Notes: generated by a model from the letters alone, not told the origin. Counted from the stretch's first letter, positions 6,569-14,483 are shown. The stretch is 64,000 nucleotides of DNA from Hyphomicrobiales bacterium (GCA_900465915.1 UBKJ01000022.1:8570-72569), one strand, 5' to 3'. Program-made: numbers and translations.

Positions 6569-6889
6569 CTATTGGGTGGTGATGTTTCCCTGAAAATCGA
6601 AGAGCGCCTTGACGGGCTTGCCGTTGCGCTCGGCGTCGCCACGCCAGATTCTATCGTCTCCGAGCTGGAGATTTTTGGGATTGGCGTAGCCGGCGTCGGT
6701 CAGGCGCTGCTTGACCTGATCTTCGGTGAAGCTGTTCTTGCCCGGAACGGGCGCATTGGGATTCTGCTCGTCGGGCATGGCGACGGAGGGCGTCTGCAGC
6801 GAGTCCGACGGCGCGGTCTGCGCCAGCGCCGCCGCCGGAGCGAAAATCAGGAAGGACAGACCTGCGATGAGCTTTAGCGTTCGTCTCAT
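6569..6889 (-). CDS. secreted PepSY-like small protein
   Basis: Encodes 106 residues with a cleavable signal peptide (basic MRRTLK, hydrophobic LIAGLSFLIF, then APAAALAQ). The exported part ends with VKQRLTDAGYANPKNLQL and IWRGDAERNGKPVKALFDFQ, resembling the short PepSY-like periplasmic proteins of rhizobia whose last strands read xIWRGxA..DYQGN. Function unknown. The start at 6889 follows GAGGAAGTCACCC. An EcfG-type promoter lies 32 bases upstream. Confidence 0.75.
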   Translation of the reverse strand: MRRTLKLIAGLSFLIFAPAAALAQTAPSDSLQTPSVAMPDEQNPNAPVPGKNSFTEDQVKQRLTDAGYANPKNLQLGDDRIWRGDAERNGKPVKALFDFQGNITTQ

Positions 6890-6920
6890 GGGTGACTTCC
6901 TCGTTGATCTCATGCCGACC

Positions 6921-6945
6921 AACTGACGAAGCGCAAGAATGTTCC
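6921..6945 (-). promoter_or_regulatory. EcfG-type promoter (GGAAC-N16-AGTT)
   Basis: On the minus strand GGAAC 6945-6941, 16-base spacer, AGTT 6924-6921. The invariant GTT is kept but the preceding base is A. It heads the run of minus-strand genes down to udgX. Confidence 0.65.
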
Positions 6946-7053
6946 CACTATCAATATGAAAATATTCGGAAAATTGTCTTTTAACAAAACACAAGCAATC
7001 GTCGCCCTCCGCGTGGGAAGGCGACGCAGCAAATCGCTGCTTCCGGTTCGAAA

Positions 7054-7557
7054 TCAGGCCGCTTCGGCGCGCCGGTTGGCCGAGGTTTCGGCCAGCTTGG
7101 TCAGGTCCTTGTCGGTCTGGCCTTCTTCCTGCAAGGTCTGGTTGAGCAGGTCGGCGATGTCGTTCTTGCCCAGTTCCTGCGCCCAGCGCCGGAGGGTGCC
7201 GTAGCGGGTGATCTCATAATGCTCGACCGCCTGCGCCGCCGAAATCAGCCCGGCGTCGAGCGCCGGCGTTCCGGCGAACTCCTCCATGATCTCCTCGCCT
7301 TCGGCGATGATGCCCTCGATGGCCTCGCAGGTCTTGCCCTGGGCGCGCCGGCCGAGAAGCTCAAAGCATTGCTGCAGCCGGTCCACGTGGCCCTCGGTCT
7401 GTTCGCGGTGCTTTTCAAACGCCGCCTTCAGCTTTTCGTCGGTGGCGGCGCGCGCCATTTTGGGCAACGCCTTCAGAATCTTGCGCTCAGCGTAGAAAAT
7501 ATCCTTGAGCGTGTCATAGAAAAGATCGTCAAGGGTGCGCGGTTTGGTGGTGGCCAT
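7054..7557 (-). CDS. YciE/YciF-type ferritin-like protein (DUF892)
   Basis: Encodes 167 residues of the YciF ferritin-like four-helix bundle family: TLDDLFYDTLKDIFYAERKI, LPKMARAA, HREQTEGHVDRLQQCFELLG, CEAIEGIIAEGEE, AAQAVEHYEITRYGTLRRWA and the terminal LNQTLQEEGQTDKDLTKLAE. The Glu and His positions (E of YAERKI, EGHV, EHYE, LQEEG) match the family's di-metal ligands. Family members are stress induced; the molecular role is not settled. Full length. No clear EcfG-type promoter was found immediately upstream. Confidence 0.9.
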   Translation of the reverse strand: MATTKPRTLDDLFYDTLKDIFYAERKILKALPKMARAATDEKLKAAFEKHREQTEGHVDRLQQCFELLGRRAQGKTCEAIEGIIAEGEEIMEEFAGTPALDAGLISAAQAVEHYEITRYGTLRRWAQELGKNDIADLLNQTLQEEGQTDKDLTKLAETSANRRAEAA

Positions 7558-7765
7558 GTTCGGTTCTCCCTGCGGTTTCTAGATGTTTCGCGAGACGCGA
7601 CGGTTTTCTTTCAACGCTATATCAACAACTGAGCACGTCTTTTGTTTCACGAGACGGAAAAAACTTTTCGTCAGGCCCACATATGGCGCGTGATTGTCGC
7701 GATGATTTCAGGGTTGCGCTCATCACTCTTGAACGCTCGCCCGGGCCTGTTGACGACAACCTTCG

Positions 7766-7954
7766 TCAAGATTTGGATTTATGCTCCGGCTTGCCCTTCT
7801 GCTTGGTGGAAGCCATCTTCTCCAGCTCCTTCTCGCTCATGGATTTCTCCATTTCCCGCGAGGCGCCGCGCAGTTCGCTCTTCGATTTATCGCCGCGCTT
7901 GGCGGCGAGGGCGGCTCCTGCGGCTTGTTGCTGGGCTTTGGATTTTGCGGGCAT
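7766..7954 (-). CDS. DUF3008-like small stress protein
   Basis: Encodes 62 residues: MPAKSKAQQQAAGAALAAKR, then the KSELRGASREMEKSMSEKEL block and KGKPEH end. This matches the short, basic, conserved DUF3008 family seen across alpha- and betaproteobacteria, of unknown function and often stress linked. The start at 7954 follows AGGAGGAGAAA. An EcfG-type promoter is 60 bases upstream. Confidence 0.85.
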   Translation of the reverse strand: MPAKSKAQQQAAGAALAAKRGDKSKSELRGASREMEKSMSEKELEKMASTKQKGKPEHKSKS

Positions 7955-8014
7955 TTTCTCCTCCTTCATCCTGGCGGCTTTCAAAAGAAACGCGCCGTTG
8001 AAACATTGCGATTC

Positions 8015-8039
8015 AACAACGGGGCGGGGGAATTGTTCC
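8015..8039 (-). promoter_or_regulatory. EcfG-type promoter (GGAAC-N16-TGTT)
   Basis: On the minus strand GGAAC 8039-8035, 16-base spacer, TGTT 8018-8015, upstream of the DUF3008-like gene. Confidence 0.62.
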
Positions 8040-8070
8040 AGGAAGAGCGGATTAAAACGGCGCACCGCAA

Positions 8071-8343
8071 TCAGGATGGCGGATTTTCGCCGGGGAAAAG
8101 CGCGAAGGCGGCGTTGTGGCGATCGCAATATCTTTGATGCGCCAGATAAGACGCCAATTCCGTAATATAGGTGAAATCCCGCAAGCCTCTTTCGTAAAGC
8201 AGGAGAACGGATGAAGAAAGATCCATGGAAGAATATTTCTTGCCGCTTTCTTCAAGAATTATGGCCGCGTGAGAAAAACAACTTCGCAGGAAACTCATTT
8301 CTCTTGCGTCGTAGATATGGCTCGTTTCGTTGAACAATGGCAT
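8071..8343 (-). CDS. hypothetical protein in a lower-GC segment
   Basis: Encodes 90 residues with helical character (LRSCFSHAAIILEESGKKYS, LDLSSSVLLLYERGLRDFTY-like stretch, then ELASYLAHQRY). No family recognised; length and helices suggest a small soluble domain. The start at 8343 has GGAG 6 bases upstream; earlier in-frame Met codons at 8355 and beyond are less well supported. Its base composition is closer to neutral than its neighbours. The 3' end lies 31 bases from the start of the promoter of the next minus-strand gene. Coding status is probable, not certain. Confidence 0.5.
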   Translation of the reverse strand: MPLFNETSHIYDAREMSFLRSCFSHAAIILEESGKKYSSMDLSSSVLLLYERGLRDFTYITELASYLAHQRYCDRHNAAFALFPGENPPS

Positions 8344-8844
8344 TTCGATCTCCATCCCGGCTGTCACAACGATACGCGTGTTGCATTCGACACCCCAACC
8401 CGGCAGGCCATGCCCGCCGGCGACGCTGAACATGAAATGGGAGAGTCGCTCCACAGAGGTAGCGGTTCTCATTATAAAAATTAAAGATGGTCATGTAAAG
8501 TGAATATATGAGTTAATTCTAAATAACATTGATATCGATATATAATAATGCATAGATTATCGTGGCGCATATCACGCGCTTTAGAGCTATTCCTGTCAGA
8601 ATATATTATGAAATTATTCTACGTGATCGATATGGATTGACTTGATATCCCAGTTTCTCGTTATCATTCTCAATGATCTTCGCAACGAGATTATTCCGAG
8701 GACTTGGATTCCAGTGATTGAAATCGACGTGGAAAATGCCGGCTCGTTCATAGAAGACGCATTTATATAACCGCCCGCCTTTGAATGGGTTCCCATTCTG
8801 ACCTTGTTTTCCTGCGAAAATGGCTGCGCCAAGCGCGCCGCGTC
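8344..8844. other. intergenic region, AT-rich centre, no confident gene
   Basis: This 500-base stretch separates the hypothetical gene from the otsB promoter. Positions about 8480-8620 are clearly A/T-rich. A minus-strand frame between about 8606 and 8810 reads like protein in places (KIIENDNEKLGYQVNPYRS) but has no good start codon and could be a remnant. I see no RNA gene or terminator. Confidence 0.5.
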
Positions 8845-8869
8845 GGAACAATCGCCGGCATGAGGGGTT
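8845..8869 (+). promoter_or_regulatory. EcfG-type promoter (GGAAC-N16-GGTT) for otsBA
   Basis: GGAAC 8845-8849, 16-base spacer, GGTT 8866-8869. The otsB ATG at 8878 is only 8 bases beyond the -10 element, so transcripts would begin at or next to the start codon. Trehalose synthesis under RpoE2/EcfG control is known in rhizobia. Confidence 0.7.
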
Positions 8870-8877
8870 ATGAAATA

Positions 8878-9648
8878 ATGACCCATATGACTGCACCACC
8901 CGACAATTCCGGTTTTCCCACCATCCCGGACATCGATACCGCTGCGCTGTTTTTCGATATCGACGGCACGCTTCTGGACATAGCCGACGATCCGGCGGCG
9001 GTCGAAGTTTCATCCGCTCTGCTCGAAGATCTGGCCGCGCTCAGCCGCAAGACGGATGGCGCGCTAGCGCTCGTGACGGGGCGCGATCTGGATTTCATTT
9101 CGCAGGCTTTTACCGATTTCCGGCGCGCGGCGGCGGCTTTGCACGGCGCGGTGTTGGAGATCGACGGCGCGGTGAGGACGACGGCTGTGGCGGACGAGCA
9201 TCTGGCCGCAGCGCGCGCGTTTCTCTCACAGGCGGTCGAAAAGGCCGACGGCTTGCTGCTCGAAGACAAGGGAAGCGCGCTCGCGCTGCATTATCGCGCG
9301 CGGCCGGATCTTGCGCCGGCGGCGGAGGCCACGATGGAGCGCGCCTTGCGGCTCGCGGGCGCCGGCTGGCGCGTGCAGCCGGGCAAGATGGTGTTCGAGC
9401 TCTGCTCGGCGGCCGCGAACAAGGGCGCGGCGCTTCGAGCCATCATGGAGGAGGACGCCTTCGCCGGCAAAACGCCGATTGCGTTCGGAGACGACCTGAC
9501 CGACATCCCCATGCTGCAAGCGGCGATCGCGCTCGGCGGCGTGGGCGTGGCGGTAGGCGACGCCATCGCCGGCCACGGCTTCGAGCGTCTCGAAAATCCC
9601 GCGCGCCTGCGCCTGTGGCTGCACGCGCTGAATGAAGAAGGAAATTGA
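8878..9648 (+). CDS. otsB: trehalose-6-phosphate phosphatase
   Basis: Encodes 256 residues of the HAD-superfamily trehalose phosphatase, which converts trehalose 6-phosphate to trehalose in the cytoplasm. HAD motif I is FFDIDGTLLD (Asp27 and Asp29), motif II is LVTGRDL, the substrate cap carries EDKGSALALHYR and the PGKMVFEL stretch, and motif IV is FGDDLTDIPML. ATG codons at 8860, 8878 and 8887 are in frame; 8878 has GAGGGG about 10 bases upstream and is favoured. The stop is 2 bases from otsA, so the pair is one operon under the EcfG-type promoter. Confidence 0.92.
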   Translation: MTHMTAPPDNSGFPTIPDIDTAALFFDIDGTLLDIADDPAAVEVSSALLEDLAALSRKTDGALALVTGRDLDFISQAFTDFRRAAAALHGAVLEIDGAVRTTAVADEHLAAARAFLSQAVEKADGLLLEDKGSALALHYRARPDLAPAAEATMERALRLAGAGWRVQPGKMVFELCSAAANKGAALRAIMEEDAFAGKTPIAFGDDLTDIPMLQAAIALGGVGVAVGDAIAGHGFERLENPARLRLWLHALNEEGN

Positions 9649-9650
9649 AG

Positions 9651-11105
9651 ATGGGCCGCCTTATCGTTGTTTCAAATCGTGTTCCGACGCCGGACAAGGA
9701 CGGGAAAATTCCACCGGGCGGACTGGCCGTGGCGCTGCACGCGGCGCTGGCCGAGCATGGCGGCGTCTGGATGGGCTGGTCGGGCAAGACCTGCGGCCCG
9801 GACGAGCCGCAGGAACTGCACCGCCATGACGCCGGCGCCATCCGCTACGCTTTGCTGGACCTCAACGAAACCGACGTCGAGGAATATTATTCGGGCTTCG
9901 CCAATCGCATGCTGTGGCCGCTATGCCATTACCGGCTCGATCTCATCGATTATACGCGCAAGGAAATGACCGGCTATTTCCGTGTCAACCGCCTGTTCGC
10001 GCAGAACCTGCTGCCGATGATCGAGCCGGACGACGTCATCTGGATTCACGATTATCACCTGATCCCGCTCGCCGCCGAACTGCGCGCGCAGGGCGTGAAC
10101 AACAAGATCGGCTTTTTCCTGCACATTCCCTGGCCGCCGGCCGATATCCTGTTCACGCTGCCGGTGCACGACATCATCATGCGCTGCCTGGCGGCCTATG
10201 ATCTTCTCGGGTTCCAGACCGCTAACGACGTGGATAATTTCACGAGCTGCCTTTTGCGCGAGAAGACCGGAAAGTCGCTGGGCGGCGGCGTGTGGGAGGC
10301 TTTCGGACATCGGTTGACCATCGACCATTTCGGCATCGGCATCGAGACGGAGGAATTCGCCCGGCTGGCGGCCGAGGCGTCGGAGCAACCCCAGTTGAAG
10401 CGCATGCGCAACAGCATGTCCGAGCGCGACCTGATGCTGGGCGTCGACCGGCTCGATTATTCCAAGGGCATTCCCAACCGCATCGAGGCCTTCGAGCATT
10501 TTTTGAAACGCGCGCCGGAAAATCGCGGCCGGGCGACGCTGTTGCAGGTCACGCCCAAATCGCGCTCCGAAGTGGCGGAATATCAGGAGATGCAGCGCCA
10601 TGTGGCCGAACTGGCCGGCCGCGTCAATGGGGCGCACGGCTCGATCGACTGGACGCCGATCCGCTATATCAACCGCGCGCTGGGCCGCGAGACGCTGGCG
10701 GGGCTTTACCGCCTGTCGAAGGTGGGGCTGGTGACGCCGCTGCGCGACGGCATGAACCTCGTCGCCAAGGAATTCGTCGCCGCGCAGGACCCGGCCGACC
10801 CCGGCGTCCTGATCCTCTCCCGCTTCGCCGGCGCGGCGCAGGAGCTGGACGGCGCGCTTCTGGTCAATCCCTATGACATGGAGGCGGTATCGGCGGCCAT
10901 GGTGAGGGCGCTCGACATGCCGCTTGCCGAACGTGTCGAACGCTACGAGGGCATGATGCGCTTTCTGCGCGAGCACGACGTGAAAAGCTGGTGCCACGCT
11001 TTCCTGCAAAGGCTGGAGGCGACCGAAAGCGCTGCGCAGGCCACGTTCCAGTTTCCGCTGCCCGGGCCGTCTGAGGCGGTGCATGCGCCGGTGTTTTCCG
11101 GGTGA
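9651..11105 (+). CDS. otsA: alpha,alpha-trehalose-phosphate synthase (UDP-forming), GT20
   Basis: Encodes 484 residues, the normal length for OtsA, which joins glucose from UDP-glucose to glucose 6-phosphate. Family markers are LIVVSNRVP at the N-terminus, GGLAVAL, the WIHDYHLIPLA strand, FFLHIPWPP, LGVDRLDYSKGIPNRIEAFE (UDP-glucose site) and the C-terminal PLRDGMNLVAKEFVA with ILSRFAGAAQEL. The start ATG 9651 follows GAAGAAGGAAATTG and lies 2 bases after otsB. An EcfG-type promoter begins 12 bases after the stop. Confidence 0.95.
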   Translation: MGRLIVVSNRVPTPDKDGKIPPGGLAVALHAALAEHGGVWMGWSGKTCGPDEPQELHRHDAGAIRYALLDLNETDVEEYYSGFANRMLWPLCHYRLDLIDYTRKEMTGYFRVNRLFAQNLLPMIEPDDVIWIHDYHLIPLAAELRAQGVNNKIGFFLHIPWPPADILFTLPVHDIIMRCLAAYDLLGFQTANDVDNFTSCLLREKTGKSLGGGVWEAFGHRLTIDHFGIGIETEEFARLAAEASEQPQLKRMRNSMSERDLMLGVDRLDYSKGIPNRIEAFEHFLKRAPENRGRATLLQVTPKSRSEVAEYQEMQRHVAELAGRVNGAHGSIDWTPIRYINRALGRETLAGLYRLSKVGLVTPLRDGMNLVAKEFVAAQDPADPGVLILSRFAGAAQELDGALLVNPYDMEAVSAAMVRALDMPLAERVERYEGMMRFLREHDVKSWCHAFLQRLEATESAAQATFQFPLPGPSEAVHAPVFSG

Positions 11106-11117
11106 TCGCAAGCTGAG

Positions 11118-11142
11118 GGAACATTCCCGGTTTCCGTTGGTT
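11118..11142 (+). promoter_or_regulatory. EcfG-type promoter (GGAAC-N16-GGTT), distal of a tandem pair
   Basis: GGAAC 11118-11122, 16-base spacer, GGTT 11139-11142. It lies 229 bases before the nearest annotated start and 176 bases before a second, better placed copy. Either a tandem promoter or the promoter of a short untranslated or tiny coding RNA in 11150-11310. Confidence 0.65.
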
Positions 11143-11318
11143 GGATGCGCAACCGCCGCGACGGAAATCCGCTATAAATCATTGATTTTTCATTTGATTG
11201 ATCGTGGCTCTCGTCGTCGTGATGGCGCTCCGTCGCGCCTTCGCCTCCACCGAGCGCGACTGCCCTCCATAAATATCGACGAACCAGAAAAAGAGCCGAA
11301 AGCCTCCGAAATTTTTCG

Positions 11319-11343
11319 GGAACATTCATTCAGGCTCGTGGTT
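11319..11343 (+). promoter_or_regulatory. EcfG-type promoter (GGAAC-N16-GGTT), proximal
   Basis: GGAAC 11319-11323, 16-base spacer, GGTT 11340-11343; the ATG at 11371 is 27 bases downstream. Confidence 0.72.
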
Positions 11344-11370
11344 CGGTGGCCATTCAACAGGAGGCAGGCC

Positions 11371-12468
11371 ATGGAACGCAAAGGGCGACAGCCAAAGGAC
11401 GAAAACGACCAGAACAAGCAGGCGGAAGGCGAGAACGCTTCCGGCGGTTCTCTCGAAAAGCTGCGGACTTCCCTGACGCAGGCGCTCGACAAGGCCGACA
11501 AGGCCGGCTCCACGGAAGACGCGCGGCAAGCCGCGCAGGAATTGACGCACTGCTGGGCGCGCTATGTCCGCGCCTGCAATGTCGGCTGGCGGATCGCCGG
11601 CAAGGGCGAGCCGGACGCCGAGCCTGCGCTGCAGATGGACCTCGTCTCGTTCCTGCTCATGCAGATCGAGCGGAGCCTGCCGGAACCGGCGCAGGCCGCC
11701 GGGCTGAAGCTCGCCGCCCGGCTGGCGCGGGAGCTGACCGACAAAACCAATTCGGAAGCCGGTGGGCTTCCCGGAATTCAGGCCGCCGATATCGACCAGG
11801 ACGAGTTTTCCCGTTCGATGGAGGCGCGCTTGAACGCTTCGTCCCAGGACGACGAGGCCGAAACGCCGCTCATGCGGTACCTAGCGATGGATAAGGAGGA
11901 AACTATGCCGAGATATTCCGATATGCCCGACCGCGATGAACGGGGCCGTTTCGTCAGCGATCACGACCGCGGGCGCTCCTATGACGACGATCGCGGCCGT
12001 TCGCGGCGCGATGACGACCATTATCGTTCCCGTTCGCGCTACGACGATGAATCCGACCGCCGCTATTCGGGCGGCCGCGAAAGCAGCGCCCGCTATGACG
12101 ACGATCATCGCCGCTCGGGGCGCTACGAGGACGATCGCGGGCACGGCGGCTGGTTCGGCGATCCGCAGGGCCATTCCGAGGCGTCCCGCCGGGGCTGGGA
12201 GCACCGTCGCGACGACGACGATTATCGCTCCTCGTCGTCCCGGGGCCGCTCGGATTACGACGATCGCGACCGTGACCGCGACCGTTACTCCCGCGGCGGC
12301 AGCCATGACGACGACCGGCGCTATTCGCGCGGCGGCGGCGAGGATCATCGCGGCTGGTACGGCGATCCCCAAGGCCACGCCGAAGCGGCGCGGCGCGGCT
12401 GGGAGCACCGCCGGGACGACGATGATGACCGTTACGACCGTCGTCGCGGCGGCGGCGGTCGCTACTGA
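11371..12468 (+). CDS. fused two-part stress protein: helical domain plus Asp/Arg-rich repeat domain
   Basis: Encodes 365 residues. Residues 1-175 are a soluble helical domain (LEKLRTSLTQALDKADKAGS, FLLMQIERSL, LKLAARLARELTD) of no recognised family. Residues 179-365 are extremely rich in Asp, Arg, Ser and Gly and end with two copies of a GW(F/Y)GDPQGHxEAxRRGWEHR motif (about 258-284 and 326-352), the KGG-like motif of small stress proteins. At 11905, exactly at the junction and in frame, an ATG is preceded by AAGGAGGAAACT, so the second part can also be made alone as 187 residues (as is usual for that family). It looks like two genes joined by loss of the intervening stop. The start at 11371 follows GGAGGCAGGCC. 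A strong terminator follows. Confidence 0.75.
   Translation: MERKGRQPKDENDQNKQAEGENASGGSLEKLRTSLTQALDKADKAGSTEDARQAAQELTHCWARYVRACNVGWRIAGKGEPDAEPALQMDLVSFLLMQIERSLPEPAQAAGLKLAARLARELTDKTNSEAGGLPGIQAADIDQDEFSRSMEARLNASSQDDEAETPLMRYLAMDKEETMPRYSDMPDRDERGRFVSDHDRGRSYDDDRGRSRRDDDHYRSRSRYDDESDRRYSGGRESSARYDDDHRRSGRYEDDRGHGGWFGDPQGHSEASRRGWEHRRDDDDYRSSSSRGRSDYDDRDRDRDRYSRGGSHDDDRRYSRGGGEDHRGWYGDPQGHAEAARRGWEHRRDDDDDRYDRRRGGGGRY
11891..11907 (+). promoter_or_regulatory. internal ribosome-binding site and start codon within the fused stress gene
   Basis: AAGGAGG (11893-11899) sits 5 bases before ATG 11905, which is in the reading frame of the gene starting at 11371. It allows independent translation of the 187-residue Asp/Arg-rich C-terminal protein from the same message. 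Confidence 0.7.
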
Positions 12469-12474
12469 CCCCGA

Positions 12475-12506
12475 AAGGAGGGAGCTTCGGCTCCCTCCTT
12501 TTCTTT
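12475..12506 (+). terminator. strong rho-independent terminator
   Basis: An 11-bp stem AAGGAGGGAGC / GCTCCCTCCTT with a TTCG tetraloop is followed by TTCTTT. It is seven bases beyond the stop of the fused stress gene and marks the end of the stress island. Confidence 0.92.
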
Positions 12507-12517
12507 ATGCGGCAGCC

Positions 12518-13291
12518 TCAGACCACGCGGCTCATGACGTTGCGGCCGAGAAAGGTGTATTTCTCGACCTCATAGACCTGGCCGGTGACAGGGGCGGACA
12601 TGTCGGAGGCCCAGAAGACGACGTGCCTTGCGACTTCCTCCGGCATGAGGATGCGGCCGCCCGGCGCGAAGACCGGCGGGATTCCGCTTTGCCAATTGTC
12701 GGGCCGGCCCTGCGCCCGTTGCGTTTCGATTTCGGTTTCGGTCAGCGTCCAGCCGACGTTGAGCTGATTGACGCGGATGCCTTCCGGGGCGCAGCCGTCG
12801 GCGATGTTGCGCGTCATCGTCATCAGCGCGCCCTTCGACATCGAATAGACCAGCAGGTCCGGCTGGCCGGAATAGGCGTTGACCGAGCCGATATTGACGA
12901 TGGAGCCCTTGACGCCCTTGTCGCGCATATGCCGGATGACGCGCCGGGTGAGCAGCAGCGGCGCGCGGGCGTTGATCGCGAAGATATGGTCGAAAGCCGC
13001 GCCGTCCGAGGCTTCGAGATCGGTGCGCGGAAAGATGGCCGCGTTGTTGACGAGGACGTCGAGCCGACCATGGATGGCGATGGCCTGCTCGACGATCGTC
13101 TCGGTGGCGTCCGCCGCCAGGTCGCCCTGGACATAGGGCGCGCCGCCCAACTCGGCGGCGGCGGCTTCGAGCTTTCGCGCCGACGAGCCGTGCAGGATCA
13201 CCCGCGCGCCCTCGGCTGCCGCCGCCCTGGCCGTCGCCAGCCCGATGCCGGACGACGAGCCGGTGATGAGAACGACTTTTCCTTCAAGCAT
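12518..13291 (-). CDS. SDR oxidoreductase, probable D-mannonate/fructuronate oxidoreductase
   Basis: Encodes 257 residues of a classical SDR: GSSSGIG coenzyme motif near residue 10, NNAAIFPRTD, catalytic Ser in NIGSVNAYSG and YSMSK. The start at 13291 is favoured over 13309 because AAGGAG lies 6 bases upstream; the gene overlaps the end of uxuA by 8 bases. Rhizobial genomes commonly pair uxuA with an SDR that interconverts fructuronate and mannonate in place of UxuB, so that role is inferred from context. The C-terminal stretch contains the unusual VEKYTFLGRNVMSRVV end. Confidence 0.75.
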   Translation of the reverse strand: MLEGKVVLITGSSSGIGLATARAAAAEGARVILHGSSARKLEAAAAELGGAPYVQGDLAADATETIVEQAIAIHGRLDVLVNNAAIFPRTDLEASDGAAFDHIFAINARAPLLLTRRVIRHMRDKGVKGSIVNIGSVNAYSGQPDLLVYSMSKGALMTMTRNIADGCAPEGIRVNQLNVGWTLTETEIETQRAQGRPDNWQSGIPPVFAPGGRILMPEEVARHVVFWASDMSAPVTGQVYEVEKYTFLGRNVMSRVV

Positions 13292-14483
13292 GTCTCGCTC
13301 CTTGGGCATGGGCGCGCATGACGCCGCGCAGTTCGGCGAGGCCTTTCAGCCGGCCGATATAGGAATATCCGGCGTTGACGCGCAGGCCCGCCTCGACCTT
13401 CGCGACGTCGTCGGCCAGCAGGTGGCCGTGGTCGGGCCGCATCGGGATGGAGCAATCCGCCCGGCCTTCGCGGCGGCGACGCTCCTCTTCGTCCAAGAGC
13501 GCGAAGACGATCTTCACCATGTCGGAATCGCCGTCGAGATGCTCAGCTTCGTAAAACGAGCCGTTCGGCTCGCGCGTGGTGTTGCGCAGATGGGCGAAGG
13601 CGATGCGCGGCGCGAATTCGGCCGCCAGCGCCGGCAGGTCGTTGTCCGGCCGCGCGCCCATCGACCCGACGCAGAAGGTGATCCCGTTCGCCGGGCTCGG
13701 ATCGGCGGCGAGGACGAAGCGGAAATCCTCCGCCGTCGACACGACGCGCGGCAGGCCGAAAAGTGGGAAGGGCGGATCGTCGGCATGGATGCAGAGCCGC
13801 ACGCCCATCTCTTCCGCGACCGGCGCCATTTCGCGGATGAATTCGGCGAGGTTGGCCCGTAGCGTCTCGGCGGAGACGCCGTCGAACCGCGCGATTTCGC
13901 GCGCGACGCCGTCGCGGCTGTAGGTGTCCTCGCCGCCGGGAAGGCCGGCGATGATGTTGCGCTCCAGCCGCCGCCGCGCCTGCTCGTCCATCGCCTCGAA
14001 GCGTTTTTGCGCGCGCGCCACCAGATCGGCCGCATAATCTTCCGCCGCATGAGCGCGCCGGAGGATGAAGACGTCATAGGCCACGAAGTCGGCCATGTCG
14101 AAGCGCAGCGCATAGCCGCCCGAGGGCAAGGCGTAATGCAGGTCGGTCCGCGTCCAGTCGACGACGGGCATGAAGTTGTAATTGACTACCTCCACGCCCG
14201 CCTCGGCCAGGACCGCGAGCGTGTCCTTCCAGTTGGCCAGCACGGTTCGGAACGCGCCCTCGCGCAATTTGAGGTCGGACGGCGTCGGGATCGATTCGCA
14301 GACGGACCAGCGCAGCCCATGCGCCTCGATCTGCGCCTTCCGCGCGAAAACATCGTCCTTCGACCAGGCTGCGCCCGGCCTGTAGCCATGCAGCGCCGAA
14401 ACGATCCCGGTCGCGCCCGCCTGTTTGATATAGTCGAGCGAAACCGGATCGTCCGGTCCGAACCACCGCCAGCATTGTTCCAT
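13284..14483 (-). CDS. uxuA: D-mannonate dehydratase
   Basis: Encodes 399 residues, the expected size of UxuA, which dehydrates D-mannonate to 2-keto-3-deoxy-D-gluconate in hexuronate catabolism. Family features are MEQCWRWFGPDDPVSLDYIK at the N-terminus, VESIP-type segment VCESIPT, NYNFMPVVDWTRTDL, the metal-site strand LCIHADDPP with its His and Asp, FCVGSMGARPDNDL, FAHLRNT and MRPDHGHLL near the C-terminus. The ATG at 14483 follows GGGGATGCTCC. A palindrome-bearing operator candidate lies about 52 bases upstream (14535-14549). Confidence 0.93.
   Translation of the reverse strand: MEQCWRWFGPDDPVSLDYIKQAGATGIVSALHGYRPGAAWSKDDVFARKAQIEAHGLRWSVCESIPTPSDLKLREGAFRTVLANWKDTLAVLAEAGVEVVNYNFMPVVDWTRTDLHYALPSGGYALRFDMADFVAYDVFILRRAHAAEDYAADLVARAQKRFEAMDEQARRRLERNIIAGLPGGEDTYSRDGVAREIARFDGVSAETLRANLAEFIREMAPVAEEMGVRLCIHADDPPFPLFGLPRVVSTAEDFRFVLAADPSPANGITFCVGSMGARPDNDLPALAAEFAPRIAFAHLRNTTREPNGSFYEAEHLDGDSDMVKIVFALLDEEERRRREGRADCSIPMRPDHGHLLADDVAKVEAGLRVNAGYSYIGRLKGLAELRGVMRAHAQGARHA

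Noticed and set aside
8606..9013. Minus-strand frame with protein-like patches (ENDNEKLGYQ) upstream of otsB
   Set aside because: No usable start codon or ribosome-binding site, and it overlaps the otsB promoter and start; left as a possible remnant only.
12475..12517. Terminator hairpin considered as bidirectional, serving the SDR gene on the minus strand as well
   Set aside because: The T run is on the plus strand only; the minus strand lacks a clear tract, so only the plus-strand role is annotated.
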